Below are positions 1-9,029 of a stretch of 64,000 nucleotides of DNA, one piece after another. The notes beneath the pieces are model-generated. The model was not told where the DNA came from. It did not search any database and saw only the letters and a list, made by a program, of their open reading frames with translations. The DNA lies in NCBI GenBank assembly GCA_001515265.1, contig LNDB01000007.1, positions 1 to 64,000 of the forward strand, given 5' to 3'. Position 1 is the first letter of the stretch; every line of letters begins with the position of its first letter. Origin of the DNA: Candidatus Dichloromethanomonas elyunquensis. GTDB lineage: Bacteria > Bacillota > Desulfitobacteriia > Desulfitobacteriales > Syntrophobotulaceae. Position numbers and translations under genes: made by a program.

Positions 1-721
1 TCAGGAGCTCGGTATTCGAGTTCTGCCTTAACTCACCGTTTATTCGGCATTGAACATTCAGTTTGACCGGTTGTCCAATTTCGTCTTTCGTAACAAGGAA
101 CGGTCCCATGGGTGCAAAAGTGTCAAGGCTCTTCCCCATAAACCATTGACTATGCTGTTTTTGGAGATCCCGTGCAGACACATCGTTGATAATTGTATAA
201 CCAAAGATGTAATCATAGGCCCTTTCCTTAGAAATGTTTGTCCCTTCTTTTCCAATGACAACAGCTAACTCAGCTTCATAATCAATTTTGCTGGTTACAT
301 GACGGTGACTTTTAATTTTTTGATTAGGCCCGATCACCGCAGTTGCTGCTTTGGTAAATACGATTGGGTATTTTGGCAGGTTTGGTGCCTCTTCCATTGC
401 AGAAGCATACTCTGCAGCATGTTCCTTATAATTTAAGCCCAAACATATAATATCTCTTTTGGGTTGCGGAAGCGGTGCTTCTAGAATGACAGCAGAAATA
501 GGACGAATGTTGTCTTTGCCAATTTGCGGCTCTCTCTGACTTATTTCTTTTAAACGCATCATTGCCCGAGGGTCTTCAATAACACCTTGTAATGAATCCG
601 GCAAGATACATGAAGAAAACAGTTGTTTTTCAGCCTCAACAGCATCTACGACATAACTTTCAATCTTTGTTCTAAACCCATACTTTGATTTTCCATTTTC
701 CGAAAAAGACACTAAGTACAT
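1..721 (-). CDS. Fumarylacetoacetate hydrolase family protein, 3' end cut by window edge
   Basis: The open frame starts at an ATG at 721 behind a clear AGGAGG site and runs 240 codons to the window edge without a stop, so the C-terminus is missing. The N-terminus begins MYLVSFSENGKSKYGF. The body carries the family's metal-binding pattern: an E-A-E pair in IDYEAELAVVIGKEG, and an Asp in YTIINDVSARDLQ. Family members hydrolyse, decarboxylate or isomerise acylpyruvate-type 2-oxo acids (fumarylpyruvate, oxaloacetate, catechol-pathway products) with a Mg or Mn ion; substrate cannot be told from sequence. The next gene upstream is a 2-hydroxyacid dehydrogenase, so a role in organic acid turnover is plausible but inferred. 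It is cytosolic, with no signal peptide. Confidence 0.85.
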   Translation of the reverse strand, partial: MYLVSFSENGKSKYGFRTKIESYVVDAVEAEKQLFSSCILPDSLQGVIEDPRAMMRLKEISQREPQIGKDNIRPISAVILEAPLPQPKRDIICLGLNYKEHAAEYASAMEEAPNLPKYPIVFTKAATAVIGPNQKIKSHRHVTSKIDYEAELAVVIGKEGTNISKERAYDYIFGYTIINDVSARDLQKQHSQWFMGKSLDTFAPMGPFLVTKDEIGQPVKLNVQCRINGELRQNSNTELL

Positions 722-856
722 TTTTTCCTCCTGTTCATCACCGAATTTATTTTTGAAAGTCCCTCTTTGATTAATACACTCTTTACCAGAAAAAAGCCGC
801 CCTTCCCCGACAGCTTTGTAAAACTACAACCCCTTTATCAAATAATGAAGTGATCC

Positions 857-1831
857 TTATATTATTCTGAACTCGTCAATGAGGTTCGGCGGTTCTTCTC
901 CCTGCAGTGCTTTTACAAGGTTTTCCGCTCCGAGCAGAGCCATTGCATCCCTTGTCTCCTTTACGGCGGATCCAATATGAGGAACAGTAACAATATTATT
1001 TAATTGCAGCAAGGGATTATTTGGGTCCACCGGTTCCTTCGCATAGACATCTAACGCCGCAGCACGTATTACCCCATTCTTTAACGCCTGATACAGTGCG
1101 GATTCATCTACTGTTTCCCCACGTGACGCATTCACAAATATCGCCGAATCTTTCATCAGCGAAAACTCTCTTGCTCCAATCATATTTCTGGTTTTATCGG
1201 TCAGGGGTGTCGTGATGAGAACAAAATCAGACTCCTGTAATAGTTGATCTAAAGAACAAAATCTCGCCCCCAGTTCTTGTTCTCCCAGAAGGTTGTTCGA
1301 CTGATTATGATAGAGAATCCTCATATGAAATCCGAATTTTGCCCTGTATGCTATGGCCTTTCCGATTCTCCCCATTCCAATAATGCCAAGGGCAGTATCG
1401 TGGACATCTGTCCCAAATAAATCCTCACCAATGAGTTTATCCCACTTGCCTTCCTTGACATACCTGTCGAGTTCGGGAATTCTGCGGGCAGAAGCTAGTA
1501 TTAATGCCATAACATTATCAGCAACGGTTTCGTCCAATACCCCGGGTGTATTGGTTGCAATAATCTTACGTCTTTTCATTGCTTCAATATCAAAATTGTT
1601 ATACCCTGAGGACATATTGCTGACAACCTTGAGCTTTAGTGCCCTGCCCAACAGCTCATCGTCAATTTTATTGGTATGGTTTAATAATCCGTCTATTTCT
1701 GGGACTTCTTGGAGGAGGACTTGCCTGGGTATAGGATCTTCAGAATCCCACATTCTAAAATCACAATATTTAGCAATATATTCTTTCACTTCAGCTGCAA
1801 CTTTTCTGGTAATAAATACTTTGGGTTTCAT
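857..1831 (-). CDS. D-isomer specific 2-hydroxyacid dehydrogenase (glyoxylate/hydroxypyruvate reductase type)
   Basis: This 324-residue protein has the D-2-hydroxyacid dehydrogenase architecture: a substrate domain, an inserted Rossmann domain with the dinucleotide motif GIIGMGRIGKA near residue 150, and a C-terminal return to the substrate domain. The segment TPGVLDETVADNVMALIL is typical of the glyoxylate reductase/D-glycerate dehydrogenase branch, and the catalytic His lies in VPHIGSA near residue 285. It would reduce glyoxylate, hydroxypyruvate or a related 2-oxo acid with NAD(P)H in the cytosol. The ATG start has an AGGGGT site just upstream. It lies between the FAH-family gene and a glcF remnant, so this end of the window once held several 2-hydroxy/2-oxo acid genes. 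Exact substrate is not decided. Confidence 0.88.
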   Translation of the reverse strand: MKPKVFITRKVAAEVKEYIAKYCDFRMWDSEDPIPRQVLLQEVPEIDGLLNHTNKIDDELLGRALKLKVVSNMSSGYNNFDIEAMKRRKIIATNTPGVLDETVADNVMALILASARRIPELDRYVKEGKWDKLIGEDLFGTDVHDTALGIIGMGRIGKAIAYRAKFGFHMRILYHNQSNNLLGEQELGARFCSLDQLLQESDFVLITTPLTDKTRNMIGAREFSLMKDSAIFVNASRGETVDESALYQALKNGVIRAAALDVYAKEPVDPNNPLLQLNNIVTVPHIGSAVKETRDAMALLGAENLVKALQGEEPPNLIDEFRII

Positions 1832-1886
1832 ACTACCCCTCCAAGGTATTTAAATTTATTGTATTATAATTGTGATTTTGAGTCAA

Positions 1887-2264
1887 TTACGGTTCTTTAT
1901 AAGTTTGGGCAAGAAGTTGAACAGGGTGCACTACTTTAGCGTTGGAACCGGCCTGTTTCATTCCATAGCTCAACTGCATAGCACAGGTCGGACAGGAGGT
2001 CGCAAGGAAATCCGCTTTGGTCGCTTGAGCTCCCGTTATCTTTTTATCCAGTACCTTGATAGATAACTCGTGATGCATGACCGTAAAACTTCCGGCCGAT
2101 CCACAGCAGCGATCCGCATTTTTCATCTCAACAAAGACATCGGGATAGATATGGTTAGTAGCACAACCAATAAAGTAAGCAACCGGAATTCTCGAGCGGG
2201 CAGGTTTTTTGCTGATATCCGGCATGATCTTTGCCGCAGCGTTAAGTTTTTCAGGGAGCGGATA
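1887..2264 (-). pseudogene. glcF/lutA-like iron-sulfur subunit remnant (two CCG domains joined by a deletion)
   Basis: An ATG at 2225 opens 112 codons, and recognisable coding runs 13 codons further upstream in frame to the TAA at 2265. The product is not a normal protein. It contains the start of the first cysteine-rich (CCG) domain of a glycolate oxidase iron-sulfur subunit (PVAYFIGCATNHIYPDV), then jumps directly to the second CCG domain (EMKNADRCCGSAGSF) and continues to a normal-looking C-terminus. About 150-170 residues between the two domains and the whole N-terminal 2x[4Fe-4S] ferredoxin region are missing relative to the family. No convincing ribosome binding site precedes the ATG. 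I read this as a decayed gene; a short translated relic cannot be excluded. Confidence 0.72.
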
Positions 2265-2440
2265 TTATTTTCTTCTCAGGGAGGAGGACGGTATCCTGAG
2301 TTCCTCCCTGTATTTGGCCACGGTTCTTCTGGCAATTGTTATCCCGTCTTTCCGGAACATTTCTGCGGAGGAAATAAAATTTTTAAGATCATTTTTTATT
2401 TTTTTGATGTTATGTCTTTTTGACCGCCAATACTGCCGGC
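2265..2440 (-). pseudogene. rpoN: rpoN (sigma-54) 3' remnant with intact RpoN box
   Basis: Directly after the whiA stop codon (TAG, 2441-2443), and in the same frame, 57 codons read as the C-terminus of sigma-54, ending in TAA at 2265-2267. The diagnostic RpoN box ARRTVAKYRE is complete, followed by EELRIPSSSLRRK. An upstream stretch (ITSKKIKNDLKNFISS) matches the segment that normally begins the sigma-54 C-terminal domain, but the link to EMFRKDGITIARR is shorter than in the family, suggesting an internal loss. There is no start codon before the internal ATG of EMFRKDG, and no room for the core-binding and activator-binding regions. It is therefore a fragment left by deletion. In relatives rpoN often follows whiA, so this is probably the ancestral position. 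Confidence 0.75.
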
Positions 2441-3391
2441 CTAATTGAGCCGGTCATTTCTTTCAGTTTGAATCTTTTCAGCAATCTCGTCTATTTTTCG
2501 CAGTCGGTGGTTTACTCCGGATTTCCCAACTTTTGGATTAAGCATTTCCCCTAATTCTTTCAAAGTTGAATCCGGGTACTCCAAACGGAGGCCAGCAATG
2601 GTTTGGAGGTTTTCCGGCAAGGATTTTAGTCCGATGGTTTTTTCAATATAACGAATATTTTCCAATTGCCTTACTGCGGCATCTACTGTCTTATTCAAAT
2701 TGGCGGTTTCACAATTGACGATTCGATTGACTTGATTCCGCATCCCTTTTAAAATCCGAATATTTTCAAATTCAAACAAAGCTTGATGTGCACCAATTAG
2801 GGCGAGAAATTCAAAAATATGTTCGCTTTCCTTCAAATATACAACATGAAAGTTTTTCCGCATACTGACTTTGGAATTTAAATCAAAGTTATTCAAAAGG
2901 ACACTGAGTTCTCCTGCCAGCACGGAATCATTGGTAATAATTTCCAAGTGATAGTTCCCTTCCGGATTGCTGACCGACCCGCCTGCCAGAAATGCGCCTC
3001 GCAGATACGCTTTTTGATCGCAGCGGTTCCGAATGAGATTCTTGTCAATCCCCGCCTGAATCGTTCCCTCCATATTCACAAGTCCAAGTTTCTGTAAATC
3101 TGTAATCCCCTGGGGATAGATCCTTACTAAGTAAGAATTATTCTTCTTCAATCTCAGCTTGCGCCTGACCACAATCGCCGCAGGCAGCTGCAGCAAGTCC
3201 TTAGCCAGATTGTATATTTTCCGGGCCACAGGAGCACTCTCCGTAGTTACGTTGAGGGAATACTGCTGATTGGTACTGATCTGAAGCGTCCCGTCCATAC
3301 GGATAAGTGAAGCCAACTCTGCCAACTCGCAACATCTTTTCTTCGTTAATAATCTGGCAAGCTCTTCTTTGGTTACAGTACTAAAGGACAT
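2441..3391 (-). CDS. whiA: DNA-binding protein WhiA
   Basis: WhiA is a conserved Gram-positive protein with an N-terminal domain related to LAGLIDADG homing endonucleases and a C-terminal helix-turn-helix. It influences cell division and chromosome segregation in Bacillus and sporulation in Streptomyces. The frame opens at 3412, but the second ATG at 3391 (MSFSTVTKEELARLL) has a GGAG about ten bases upstream and gives 316 residues, the usual family length. The central segment YLRGAFLAGGSVSNPEGNYHLEI is the signature LAGLIDADG-like region. The C-terminus (SGVNHRLRKI) is the HTH. It follows yvcK by 39 bases in the standard rapZ-yvcK-whiA order. What follows it here is decayed DNA. Confidence 0.96.
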   Translation of the reverse strand: MSFSTVTKEELARLLTKKRCCELAELASLIRMDGTLQISTNQQYSLNVTTESAPVARKIYNLAKDLLQLPAAIVVRRKLRLKKNNSYLVRIYPQGITDLQKLGLVNMEGTIQAGIDKNLIRNRCDQKAYLRGAFLAGGSVSNPEGNYHLEIITNDSVLAGELSVLLNNFDLNSKVSMRKNFHVVYLKESEHIFEFLALIGAHQALFEFENIRILKGMRNQVNRIVNCETANLNKTVDAAVRQLENIRYIEKTIGLKSLPENLQTIAGLRLEYPDSTLKELGEMLNPKVGKSGVNHRLRKIDEIAEKIQTERNDRLN

Positions 3392-3430
3392 GACACTCAA
3401 CTCCGTAAGCATTGATAGAGACCGGTAAGA

Positions 3431-4798
3431 TCATAGTGTTTTCAGTTTTCTGTTTAACAAATAGGAGTCTACCAAGTCAATTCTTTCGCTCATCGGTTTT
3501 AAGCGGAAAAGTAACCGCAGCAGTTCTTTAGCAAGTTTATCGGGGTTATGCCGCACCACTTCTCCTCCTGTATAGAAAGAACTTTCTTGATATGTTATCC
3601 CTAAGTCCTCTGTGGACTCTCTATCTCCCACTACTTCAACAGCCCCTTCCGATAGGTATCGTTCCACTACACTCTGGGGAATATTCTCTTTTGCCGCCAG
3701 CACAACATCCACCAAGTCCTTTCCCCCGTGCTCTATAATAACCCTAAGGTGATCGGCTACCGAAAAGTTATCGGTTTCACCCGGTTCAGTCATAATATTA
3801 CAGACATACACACAGGGAGCTTTCACTTCAGTAATTTTATCTTTTATCCCTTTGATCAGAAGGTTGGGAAGTACACTGGTATACAGACTTCCCGGGCCTA
3901 ATACAATCATATCCGCTTCTTCTATTGCTTTGACGGCACCGGGCAATGGTTTGCAATCTGAGGGGGAAATGTTTAAGTATTTGATTTTGCCGGGAGTTGA
4001 ACGGATCGCAGTTTCTCCATTAATCGATCTTCCGTCTTCAAAACAAGCTTCTAAAGTTACCTGTGATAAGGTTGAGGGATAAACCTCCCCCCGGAGCGCA
4101 AAAACCTTTCCAATGTGCTCAATCCCTTCTTGAAAGTCCCCGAACCTCCCTGCTAACCCGGCCAGAAATAGATTGCCGAGACTGTGGCCTTCCAGTGTTC
4201 CATTTTCAAAACGATAGGAAAATAAGTCCTCCATAATCTCTTCTTTATCAGCCAGGGCAACTAAACAGTTTCGCACATCCCCCGGAGGCAGGACCCCTAA
4301 TTCCCGCCGCAAACGTCCCGAGCTTCCGCCATCATCACCTACGGTAACAATGGCAGTTAAATTACTGGTATATACTTTCAGTCCTCTAAGCAGTGCGGAG
4401 AGACCTGTTCCGCCCCCTACCACAACAATTTTAGGTCCTCTTTTGAGTTGCCGCCTGGAATACATCACTTCAACAATCGTATCTTCATTTCCGGGGAGCA
4501 AAACCGAAATAATCGATTTCAGCATCTTTTTCAGGGCATAATACGTCGTTATGGTCCCCGTAATGATAATTAAGATCCCCGCAGGAACAACAGAAATCAT
4601 TTGTTTCCCTGTCAGCGTATAGATAATCTCCCGGAAGCTGCCTTCCAAGAATCCAAGAGTTTGGCCGTAACTGATTACTGCCAGTCCGCCGGCCACAAGA
4701 AATGTCCCCAGAAGAGCAAGGAAAAAATACCTCTTTACTCCCAAATTCGGATATAACCATTTTAAGGCTTCAATAAAATTGTTTTTGACTTTTTTCAT
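3431..4798 (-). CDS. yvcK: YvcK/CofD-like gluconeogenesis factor with N-terminal membrane segments
   Basis: The 455-residue protein has a glycine-rich nucleotide/UDP-sugar-binding signature KIVVVGGGTGLSALLRGLK near residue 125 and GDDGGSSGRLR shortly after, diagnostic of YvcK. In Bacillus, YvcK binds UDP-GlcNAc and is needed on gluconeogenic carbon sources, affecting PBP1 localisation and cell wall synthesis. Two hydrophobic segments near residues 22-45 and 68-90 precede the catalytic-type domain, so this version is probably membrane anchored, as in several clostridia; the Bacillus form lacks them. It is 25 bases downstream of rapZ and likely cotranscribed with rapZ and whiA. Confidence 0.95.
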   Translation of the reverse strand: MKKVKNNFIEALKWLYPNLGVKRYFFLALLGTFLVAGGLAVISYGQTLGFLEGSFREIIYTLTGKQMISVVPAGILIIITGTITTYYALKKMLKSIISVLLPGNEDTIVEVMYSRRQLKRGPKIVVVGGGTGLSALLRGLKVYTSNLTAIVTVGDDGGSSGRLRRELGVLPPGDVRNCLVALADKEEIMEDLFSYRFENGTLEGHSLGNLFLAGLAGRFGDFQEGIEHIGKVFALRGEVYPSTLSQVTLEACFEDGRSINGETAIRSTPGKIKYLNISPSDCKPLPGAVKAIEEADMIVLGPGSLYTSVLPNLLIKGIKDKITEVKAPCVYVCNIMTEPGETDNFSVADHLRVIIEHGGKDLVDVVLAAKENIPQSVVERYLSEGAVEVVGDRESTEDLGITYQESSFYTGGEVVRHNPDKLAKELLRLLFRLKPMSERIDLVDSYLLNRKLKTL

Positions 4799-4822
4799 AG
4801 GAACTTCTGCAGTCCTTTCCGG

Positions 4823-5689
4823 TCAGTCAATGTCCCTGTGGCTGACCGTACAAAAATATTTCTTTGTTCTTAAAAACTCAGCTGTCTTTTCAGTAATTGC
4901 CACAGAACGATGCTGCCCCCCGGTACATCCTATGCCGATCACCAAGTGACTTTTCCCTTCGTTCAAGTAATGCGGCAGAACAAAATCCAACATCATCAGG
5001 AATTTTTCCATGAATTCTTGAGTGGTCTGATTGCTAAGGACATAATCTTTTATTTTTGGGTGTTTCCCATTCATCGGTTTTAGTTCGTCAACATAATACG
5101 GATTTGGCAGAAAACGCACATCGATAATCATATCTGCGTCCAAAGGGATTCCATATTTAAAGCCAAAAGATACAATGGATACGGACATTCTGGCAGGGTC
5201 ATTATCTTTTCCAAACAACTCCCTGATCTTGCTCTTCATTTGCGGCGAAGTAAGATCCGAGCTGTCAATAATTTTATGCGCGCTTCCTCGCAGCTCGGTC
5301 AGCTGCTCTCTTTCCAAACGAATTCCCTCAAGCACATTGCCCTGCGGGGATACGGGATGTCTTCTTCTTGATTCTTTATAGCGATTAACGAGAACTTCGT
5401 CCGAAGCTTCTAAAAAGAGAATTTCATAACGAAATCCGGACTTGGCTAAATCCAACAAAGCTTGGTTCAAAGACGAGAAAAATTCTCCCCCTCTTAAATC
5501 GCATACAACTGCCGCTTTACTGATTTTTCCTTGGGATTGGGAGCATAACTCTACAAATTTCTCCAGGAGACTGGGCGGAAGGTTATCTACACAAAAAAAA
5601 CCCATGTCTTCCAGACTCTGCAAAGCCTGTGTTTTACCAGCACCTGAAAGGCCGGTGATAATGACTAAGTTAAGATTTTTTAAGATCAT
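4823..5689 (-). CDS. rapZ: RNase adapter/nucleotide-binding protein RapZ (YvcJ)
   Basis: The product is a P-loop protein with Walker A GLSGAGKT near the N-terminus and the RapZ C-terminal signature GIGCTGGQHRSV. E. coli RapZ delivers the small RNA GlmZ to RNase E; Bacillus YvcJ hydrolyses GTP and affects competence, and its precise role in Firmicutes is unclear. The frame is open from an ATG at 5749, but the ATG at 5689 (MILKNLNLVIITGLSG) has a GGGAG about ten bases upstream and gives 288 residues with the P-loop at the normal distance from the N-terminus, so I chose it. It heads the rapZ-yvcK-whiA cluster, 82 bases after the binding-protein gene. Confidence 0.94.
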   Translation of the reverse strand: MILKNLNLVIITGLSGAGKTQALQSLEDMGFFCVDNLPPSLLEKFVELCSQSQGKISKAAVVCDLRGGEFFSSLNQALLDLAKSGFRYEILFLEASDEVLVNRYKESRRRHPVSPQGNVLEGIRLEREQLTELRGSAHKIIDSSDLTSPQMKSKIRELFGKDNDPARMSVSIVSFGFKYGIPLDADMIIDVRFLPNPYYVDELKPMNGKHPKIKDYVLSNQTTQEFMEKFLMMLDFVLPHYLNEGKSHLVIGIGCTGGQHRSVAITEKTAEFLRTKKYFCTVSHRDID

Positions 5690-5771
5690 ATTCCACCCGC
5701 TCCCTCTATTTATGTCTAACAATACATATTTCAACTTGGAGAAACTCATTCCAAAAATCGTTTTTCAGAAT

Positions 5772-6941
5772 TTAAGGTTTATTTGCTGCCTCAAGAGCCA
5801 AAAGCTGTTGGGTACTCAGTTCTTTCTCTATATTAGATCCTGCGGAAACATTTTTCCAAGCTGTATTTTCGAATTCCATCCATCTCCAATCAAGATTATT
5901 GCCTTCTAAATACCAGGCATTTTCTAGAGTTATCCTGATTTGGTCATTGTAACTTCCAGACTGGAAACTGTTATAATAAGCGTCCTCCAAGGGCACATTC
6001 CCCGTGCTTTTCTGCACGGACTCTTCTGTCTCAATCTTTAAGAGCTCCTCTTCGACAAGGCGTATGGAATTTTCCAGCCCCGATACAGTTTTTACGGATG
6101 AGTTGGCAATCCCTAAAGTATGATCCAGAAATACCCTGCCGTTTGCTCCAAGCAAGCCGGCAAGAGAGACACTTCCCCAAGGAATACCGGCCTTATCTAA
6201 GACCGTACTGTCGCTAGCCCATCCCAAATAATAATTTACTTCGCCTTTAACTAACCGATCCTGTCCTTGGCTGTCAAAAAGGAGGAGTCCCTCGCTCTTA
6301 AGGTATAAAAGTTTATTCAGGAAAGCAATATTGCCTTGCCCATCTATCACAGGCATACCCTCTGAACTTAATATTCCGCCTTCAGCCTTCCACCAAGGGC
6401 TTAACAGAGCTAAATTGAGAGTTTTAACGGCTACCGTATTCTTGTTATCCAGTATTTCACTGAGACTTAGGGGCGGTTCTTGAACTCTGTCTTTACGGTA
6501 ATAAAGAATGGGAACATCTGCTATCCACGGCGCCGCAAAAAGTTGATGATTAAACGTAAAAACAGCTTGTGCCGAAGGGAACGCGTGATATTGATCGGCC
6601 AGCGCAGGGGAAATAGCCCCTTTTTCGTATAAGTGAAAAATGGTTGCCCTGCTTGCAATCATGATTTCAGGACCCTCTCCGCCCGCTTGCAGATTCCAGA
6701 CCTTCTGAACAAAATTGGATTCCGCTACTTTCTCGCCTTTGACAATTACACCGGGATGTTCTTTGTTGATTCGTGTGAACTGCCTTAATAATTCTTCCTC
6801 GCTCTTTCCCTGAAAGGAGTACCATACCGATATCACAGCCGGTGCTTCTCCGCCCGGTTCGCCTTGGGTCGGTTTACTGCACCCTCCTGCGGAAATCAGG
6901 ATAATAACGCAAAATATGAAAATCCCTAGTCCTTTTCTCAT
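5772..6941 (-). CDS. Extracellular solute-binding lipoprotein (family 1 type)
   Basis: The N-terminus (MRKGLGIFIFCVIILISAGGC) is a lipoprotein signal peptide with lipobox S-A-G-G-C, so the mature protein should be anchored by a lipidated Cys near residue 21. The following region (VISVWYSFQGKSEEELLRQF, then EIMIASRATIFHLYEKG and FAAPWIADVPILYYRKD) has the layout of family 1 extracellular binding proteins that feed sugar-type ABC importers. No permease or ATPase gene lies next to it, so it may work with a transporter elsewhere or serve as a sensor. The ATG has an AGAGGAAG site upstream. Ligand cannot be predicted. Confidence 0.8.
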   Translation of the reverse strand: MRKGLGIFIFCVIILISAGGCSKPTQGEPGGEAPAVISVWYSFQGKSEEELLRQFTRINKEHPGVIVKGEKVAESNFVQKVWNLQAGGEGPEIMIASRATIFHLYEKGAISPALADQYHAFPSAQAVFTFNHQLFAAPWIADVPILYYRKDRVQEPPLSLSEILDNKNTVAVKTLNLALLSPWWKAEGGILSSEGMPVIDGQGNIAFLNKLLYLKSEGLLLFDSQGQDRLVKGEVNYYLGWASDSTVLDKAGIPWGSVSLAGLLGANGRVFLDHTLGIANSSVKTVSGLENSIRLVEEELLKIETEESVQKSTGNVPLEDAYYNSFQSGSYNDQIRITLENAWYLEGNNLDWRWMEFENTAWKNVSAGSNIEKELSTQQLLALEAANKP

Positions 6942-7024
6942 CCGGTTTTCTTCCTCTGCCGCATTTTTACCTTCGTACCCTTTTGTGTCCTTTCGCCTAT
7001 GAAAACCCTATTGTTCTTTTTCTT

Positions 7025-8932
7025 CTATTCTAATTTATCCTGGTTCAAGTTACAAACGATGTTCTTGATGTTAACTGCCTTAAAATAGCGTTTCCCCTTC
7101 TTGCCGTAATAAAATAAGTACCAAGCCCCGGCTCCTTGTCCCGTTTCCAAATTAATATCAAAATATTCAACGGCGGTAGCCCGCGACCATTGCCTTCTAT
7201 CCAATTCTTTAGCATCCGGTATAACGAGCTTCCAATTCGGATGGGAACGAATCGTTTCCCGCACTGGGTCCCACTCTTTGCCTGACCGGTTACCCTGCAG
7301 AAATAGCGGAACCTGTCCGGGCCGCTCCAACAGAAAGTAGTCAAAGCGAAGAATTTCTTTCCAAATCTTTTCTTTCCCTGCGAGATATTTCCGAATTCCT
7401 TCAGCCTTATTATCCTTCTCTGTGAGGAATTCCCACAAATTGCTGAATAACGCTTTTGTGTTCCATTCCAGACCGAACCATCCTTTTTCCTTCCAGAAGT
7501 CAGCCAGCGAATGAAAAAAGTCAAAGGGACTTATAACGCTTTGCAGGACGTATTTCATACTGTAATGGAACTTGCCGGAATTATAATACCTTTCCAACAT
7601 TTCCTCCAGTTTTTTTAAGTCCAAAACTTCAGAATACGCTAATTCTTTCGTCCTAAGTATACTATATGGCGGATCTGGGGAATACACCAGCCCGAAGTCG
7701 CTGCTTTTTTCTCTGACTCCCGATCCTTTTAGAACTTTGAGAAACCCAAGTTGAAGATTATCCGGCTGCACCTCTATTACATCATTAAAAGAATTGCGAA
7801 ATTCCCTCAACCCCTCCCCAGGCAGGCCCGCAATCAGATCAAGATGGACGGGAATCCCGAAACGGTGCTGCAGTATCCTGGCTTGTTCCTTCCACGCAGC
7901 AAACCGCTGAGGCCGTTTAACTGTCCTTAGAGCCGGCGGGTAAGTAGATTGGACACCGATCTCTACTTGAATCATTCCTTGCGGGAAATTTCCCAGAAAC
8001 GAAATCCATTCTTCATTCAGGAATTCTCCGGCGATTTCGCAATGCGCCCGCGGCACCTCTTCCGGCTGCAGAATTCCTTCTTTTCTTGCCTTAAGTACTT
8101 CTTCCCTAAATATATTGAGAATTGCAAAGCCGTGATCTTTACTGACGTTAAAGGTCCTGTCAACAAATTTGACCGTTCTGGCACCGCTGAGAAGAAGCTG
8201 CCGTAAAATATATCGGAATTTTTCCGGCTCTAAATACCTGATTCCCCGTATAGTAGAAGAAATGCAGAATTCACAATGAAATGGACATCCTCTGCTTGTC
8301 TCTGCATATACCAACCTGCCGTGAAAATTTTCAGGCTGCGAATAGGGATTCGGCAAATCATTCAAATCAGGCAGCTCACTTTCAATCTGATTGGATACGA
8401 TGATATCTGTCCCGTCTTTCCGTACTTTCCCCGGAAATCGCTCTGGAATCAAATCCATGACAAGGTTCCCCCGGGCCGATACCGCTCTAAAACGCCAGAC
8501 GAGATTCCGGACTTGAAAGGGGAATTTGCCCCTGAATAAATTTTCTATCAAATCCGGGAAAACTTTTTCCCCTTCTCCGATAATGACTCCATCTAATTGC
8601 GGTACTCTAATCAACAAGTCTTCCGGGTCAAAGGATACTTCAGGACCCCCTGCAACCAAGAAGCTTTGGGGCAGCACCAACCGCAGATTCCTTAGGAGGA
8701 CAATCATTTGGCTCATGTTCCAGATATAGCAGGAGAAGCCGATGATATCCGGCTTCTCCTCAAATATTTCTCCTGCAATGTATTCCAGGCGATCGTTAAT
8801 AGAGAACTCTCTAACATGAACCTCCGTTCCCTTCAGCGCCTTTTTCTCGAACCCTCCCCTAAGGTAACGAACCGCAAGATTAGTATGTACATAACGAGCA
8901 TTCAAAGCGACCAACAAAATACGCACTTTCAA
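7025..8932 (-). CDS. B12-binding domain radical SAM protein (DUF4080 type)
   Basis: This 635-residue protein opens with a cobalamin-binding Rossmann domain (VRILLVALNARYVHTNLAVRYLR, DIIGFSCYIWNMSQM) and continues with a radical SAM core carrying the CxxxCxxC motif in TSRGCPFHCEFCISS near residue 225. The C-terminal 170 residues match my memory of the DUF4080 extension of this clostridial group. Such proteins use S-adenosylmethionine, an Fe-S cluster and a bound cobalamin for methylations or ring rearrangements; the substrate of this branch is unknown to me. The start is TTG with GAGGT five bases upstream. It stands alone between the lipoprotein gene and a flavoprotein gene, with 90-100 base gaps on each side, so context gives no help. 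Confidence 0.87.
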   Translation of the reverse strand: MKVRILLVALNARYVHTNLAVRYLRGGFEKKALKGTEVHVREFSINDRLEYIAGEIFEEKPDIIGFSCYIWNMSQMIVLLRNLRLVLPQSFLVAGGPEVSFDPEDLLIRVPQLDGVIIGEGEKVFPDLIENLFRGKFPFQVRNLVWRFRAVSARGNLVMDLIPERFPGKVRKDGTDIIVSNQIESELPDLNDLPNPYSQPENFHGRLVYAETSRGCPFHCEFCISSTIRGIRYLEPEKFRYILRQLLLSGARTVKFVDRTFNVSKDHGFAILNIFREEVLKARKEGILQPEEVPRAHCEIAGEFLNEEWISFLGNFPQGMIQVEIGVQSTYPPALRTVKRPQRFAAWKEQARILQHRFGIPVHLDLIAGLPGEGLREFRNSFNDVIEVQPDNLQLGFLKVLKGSGVREKSSDFGLVYSPDPPYSILRTKELAYSEVLDLKKLEEMLERYYNSGKFHYSMKYVLQSVISPFDFFHSLADFWKEKGWFGLEWNTKALFSNLWEFLTEKDNKAEGIRKYLAGKEKIWKEILRFDYFLLERPGQVPLFLQGNRSGKEWDPVRETIRSHPNWKLVIPDAKELDRRQWSRATAVEYFDINLETGQGAGAWYLFYYGKKGKRYFKAVNIKNIVCNLNQDKLE

Positions 8933-9029
8933 ATTACCTCAATACATTAGGGATAAAGATTATCATCAGGTGTTCCTCTAAGAATTACTATGCCCAAAAT
9001 CAAGACTCAGGAATCATTATTGTTAATTC

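Noticed and set aside
1353-1853. 166-residue plus-strand ORF opposite the hydroxyacid dehydrogenase
   Set aside because: Shadow of the real gene on the other strand; composition is not protein-like.
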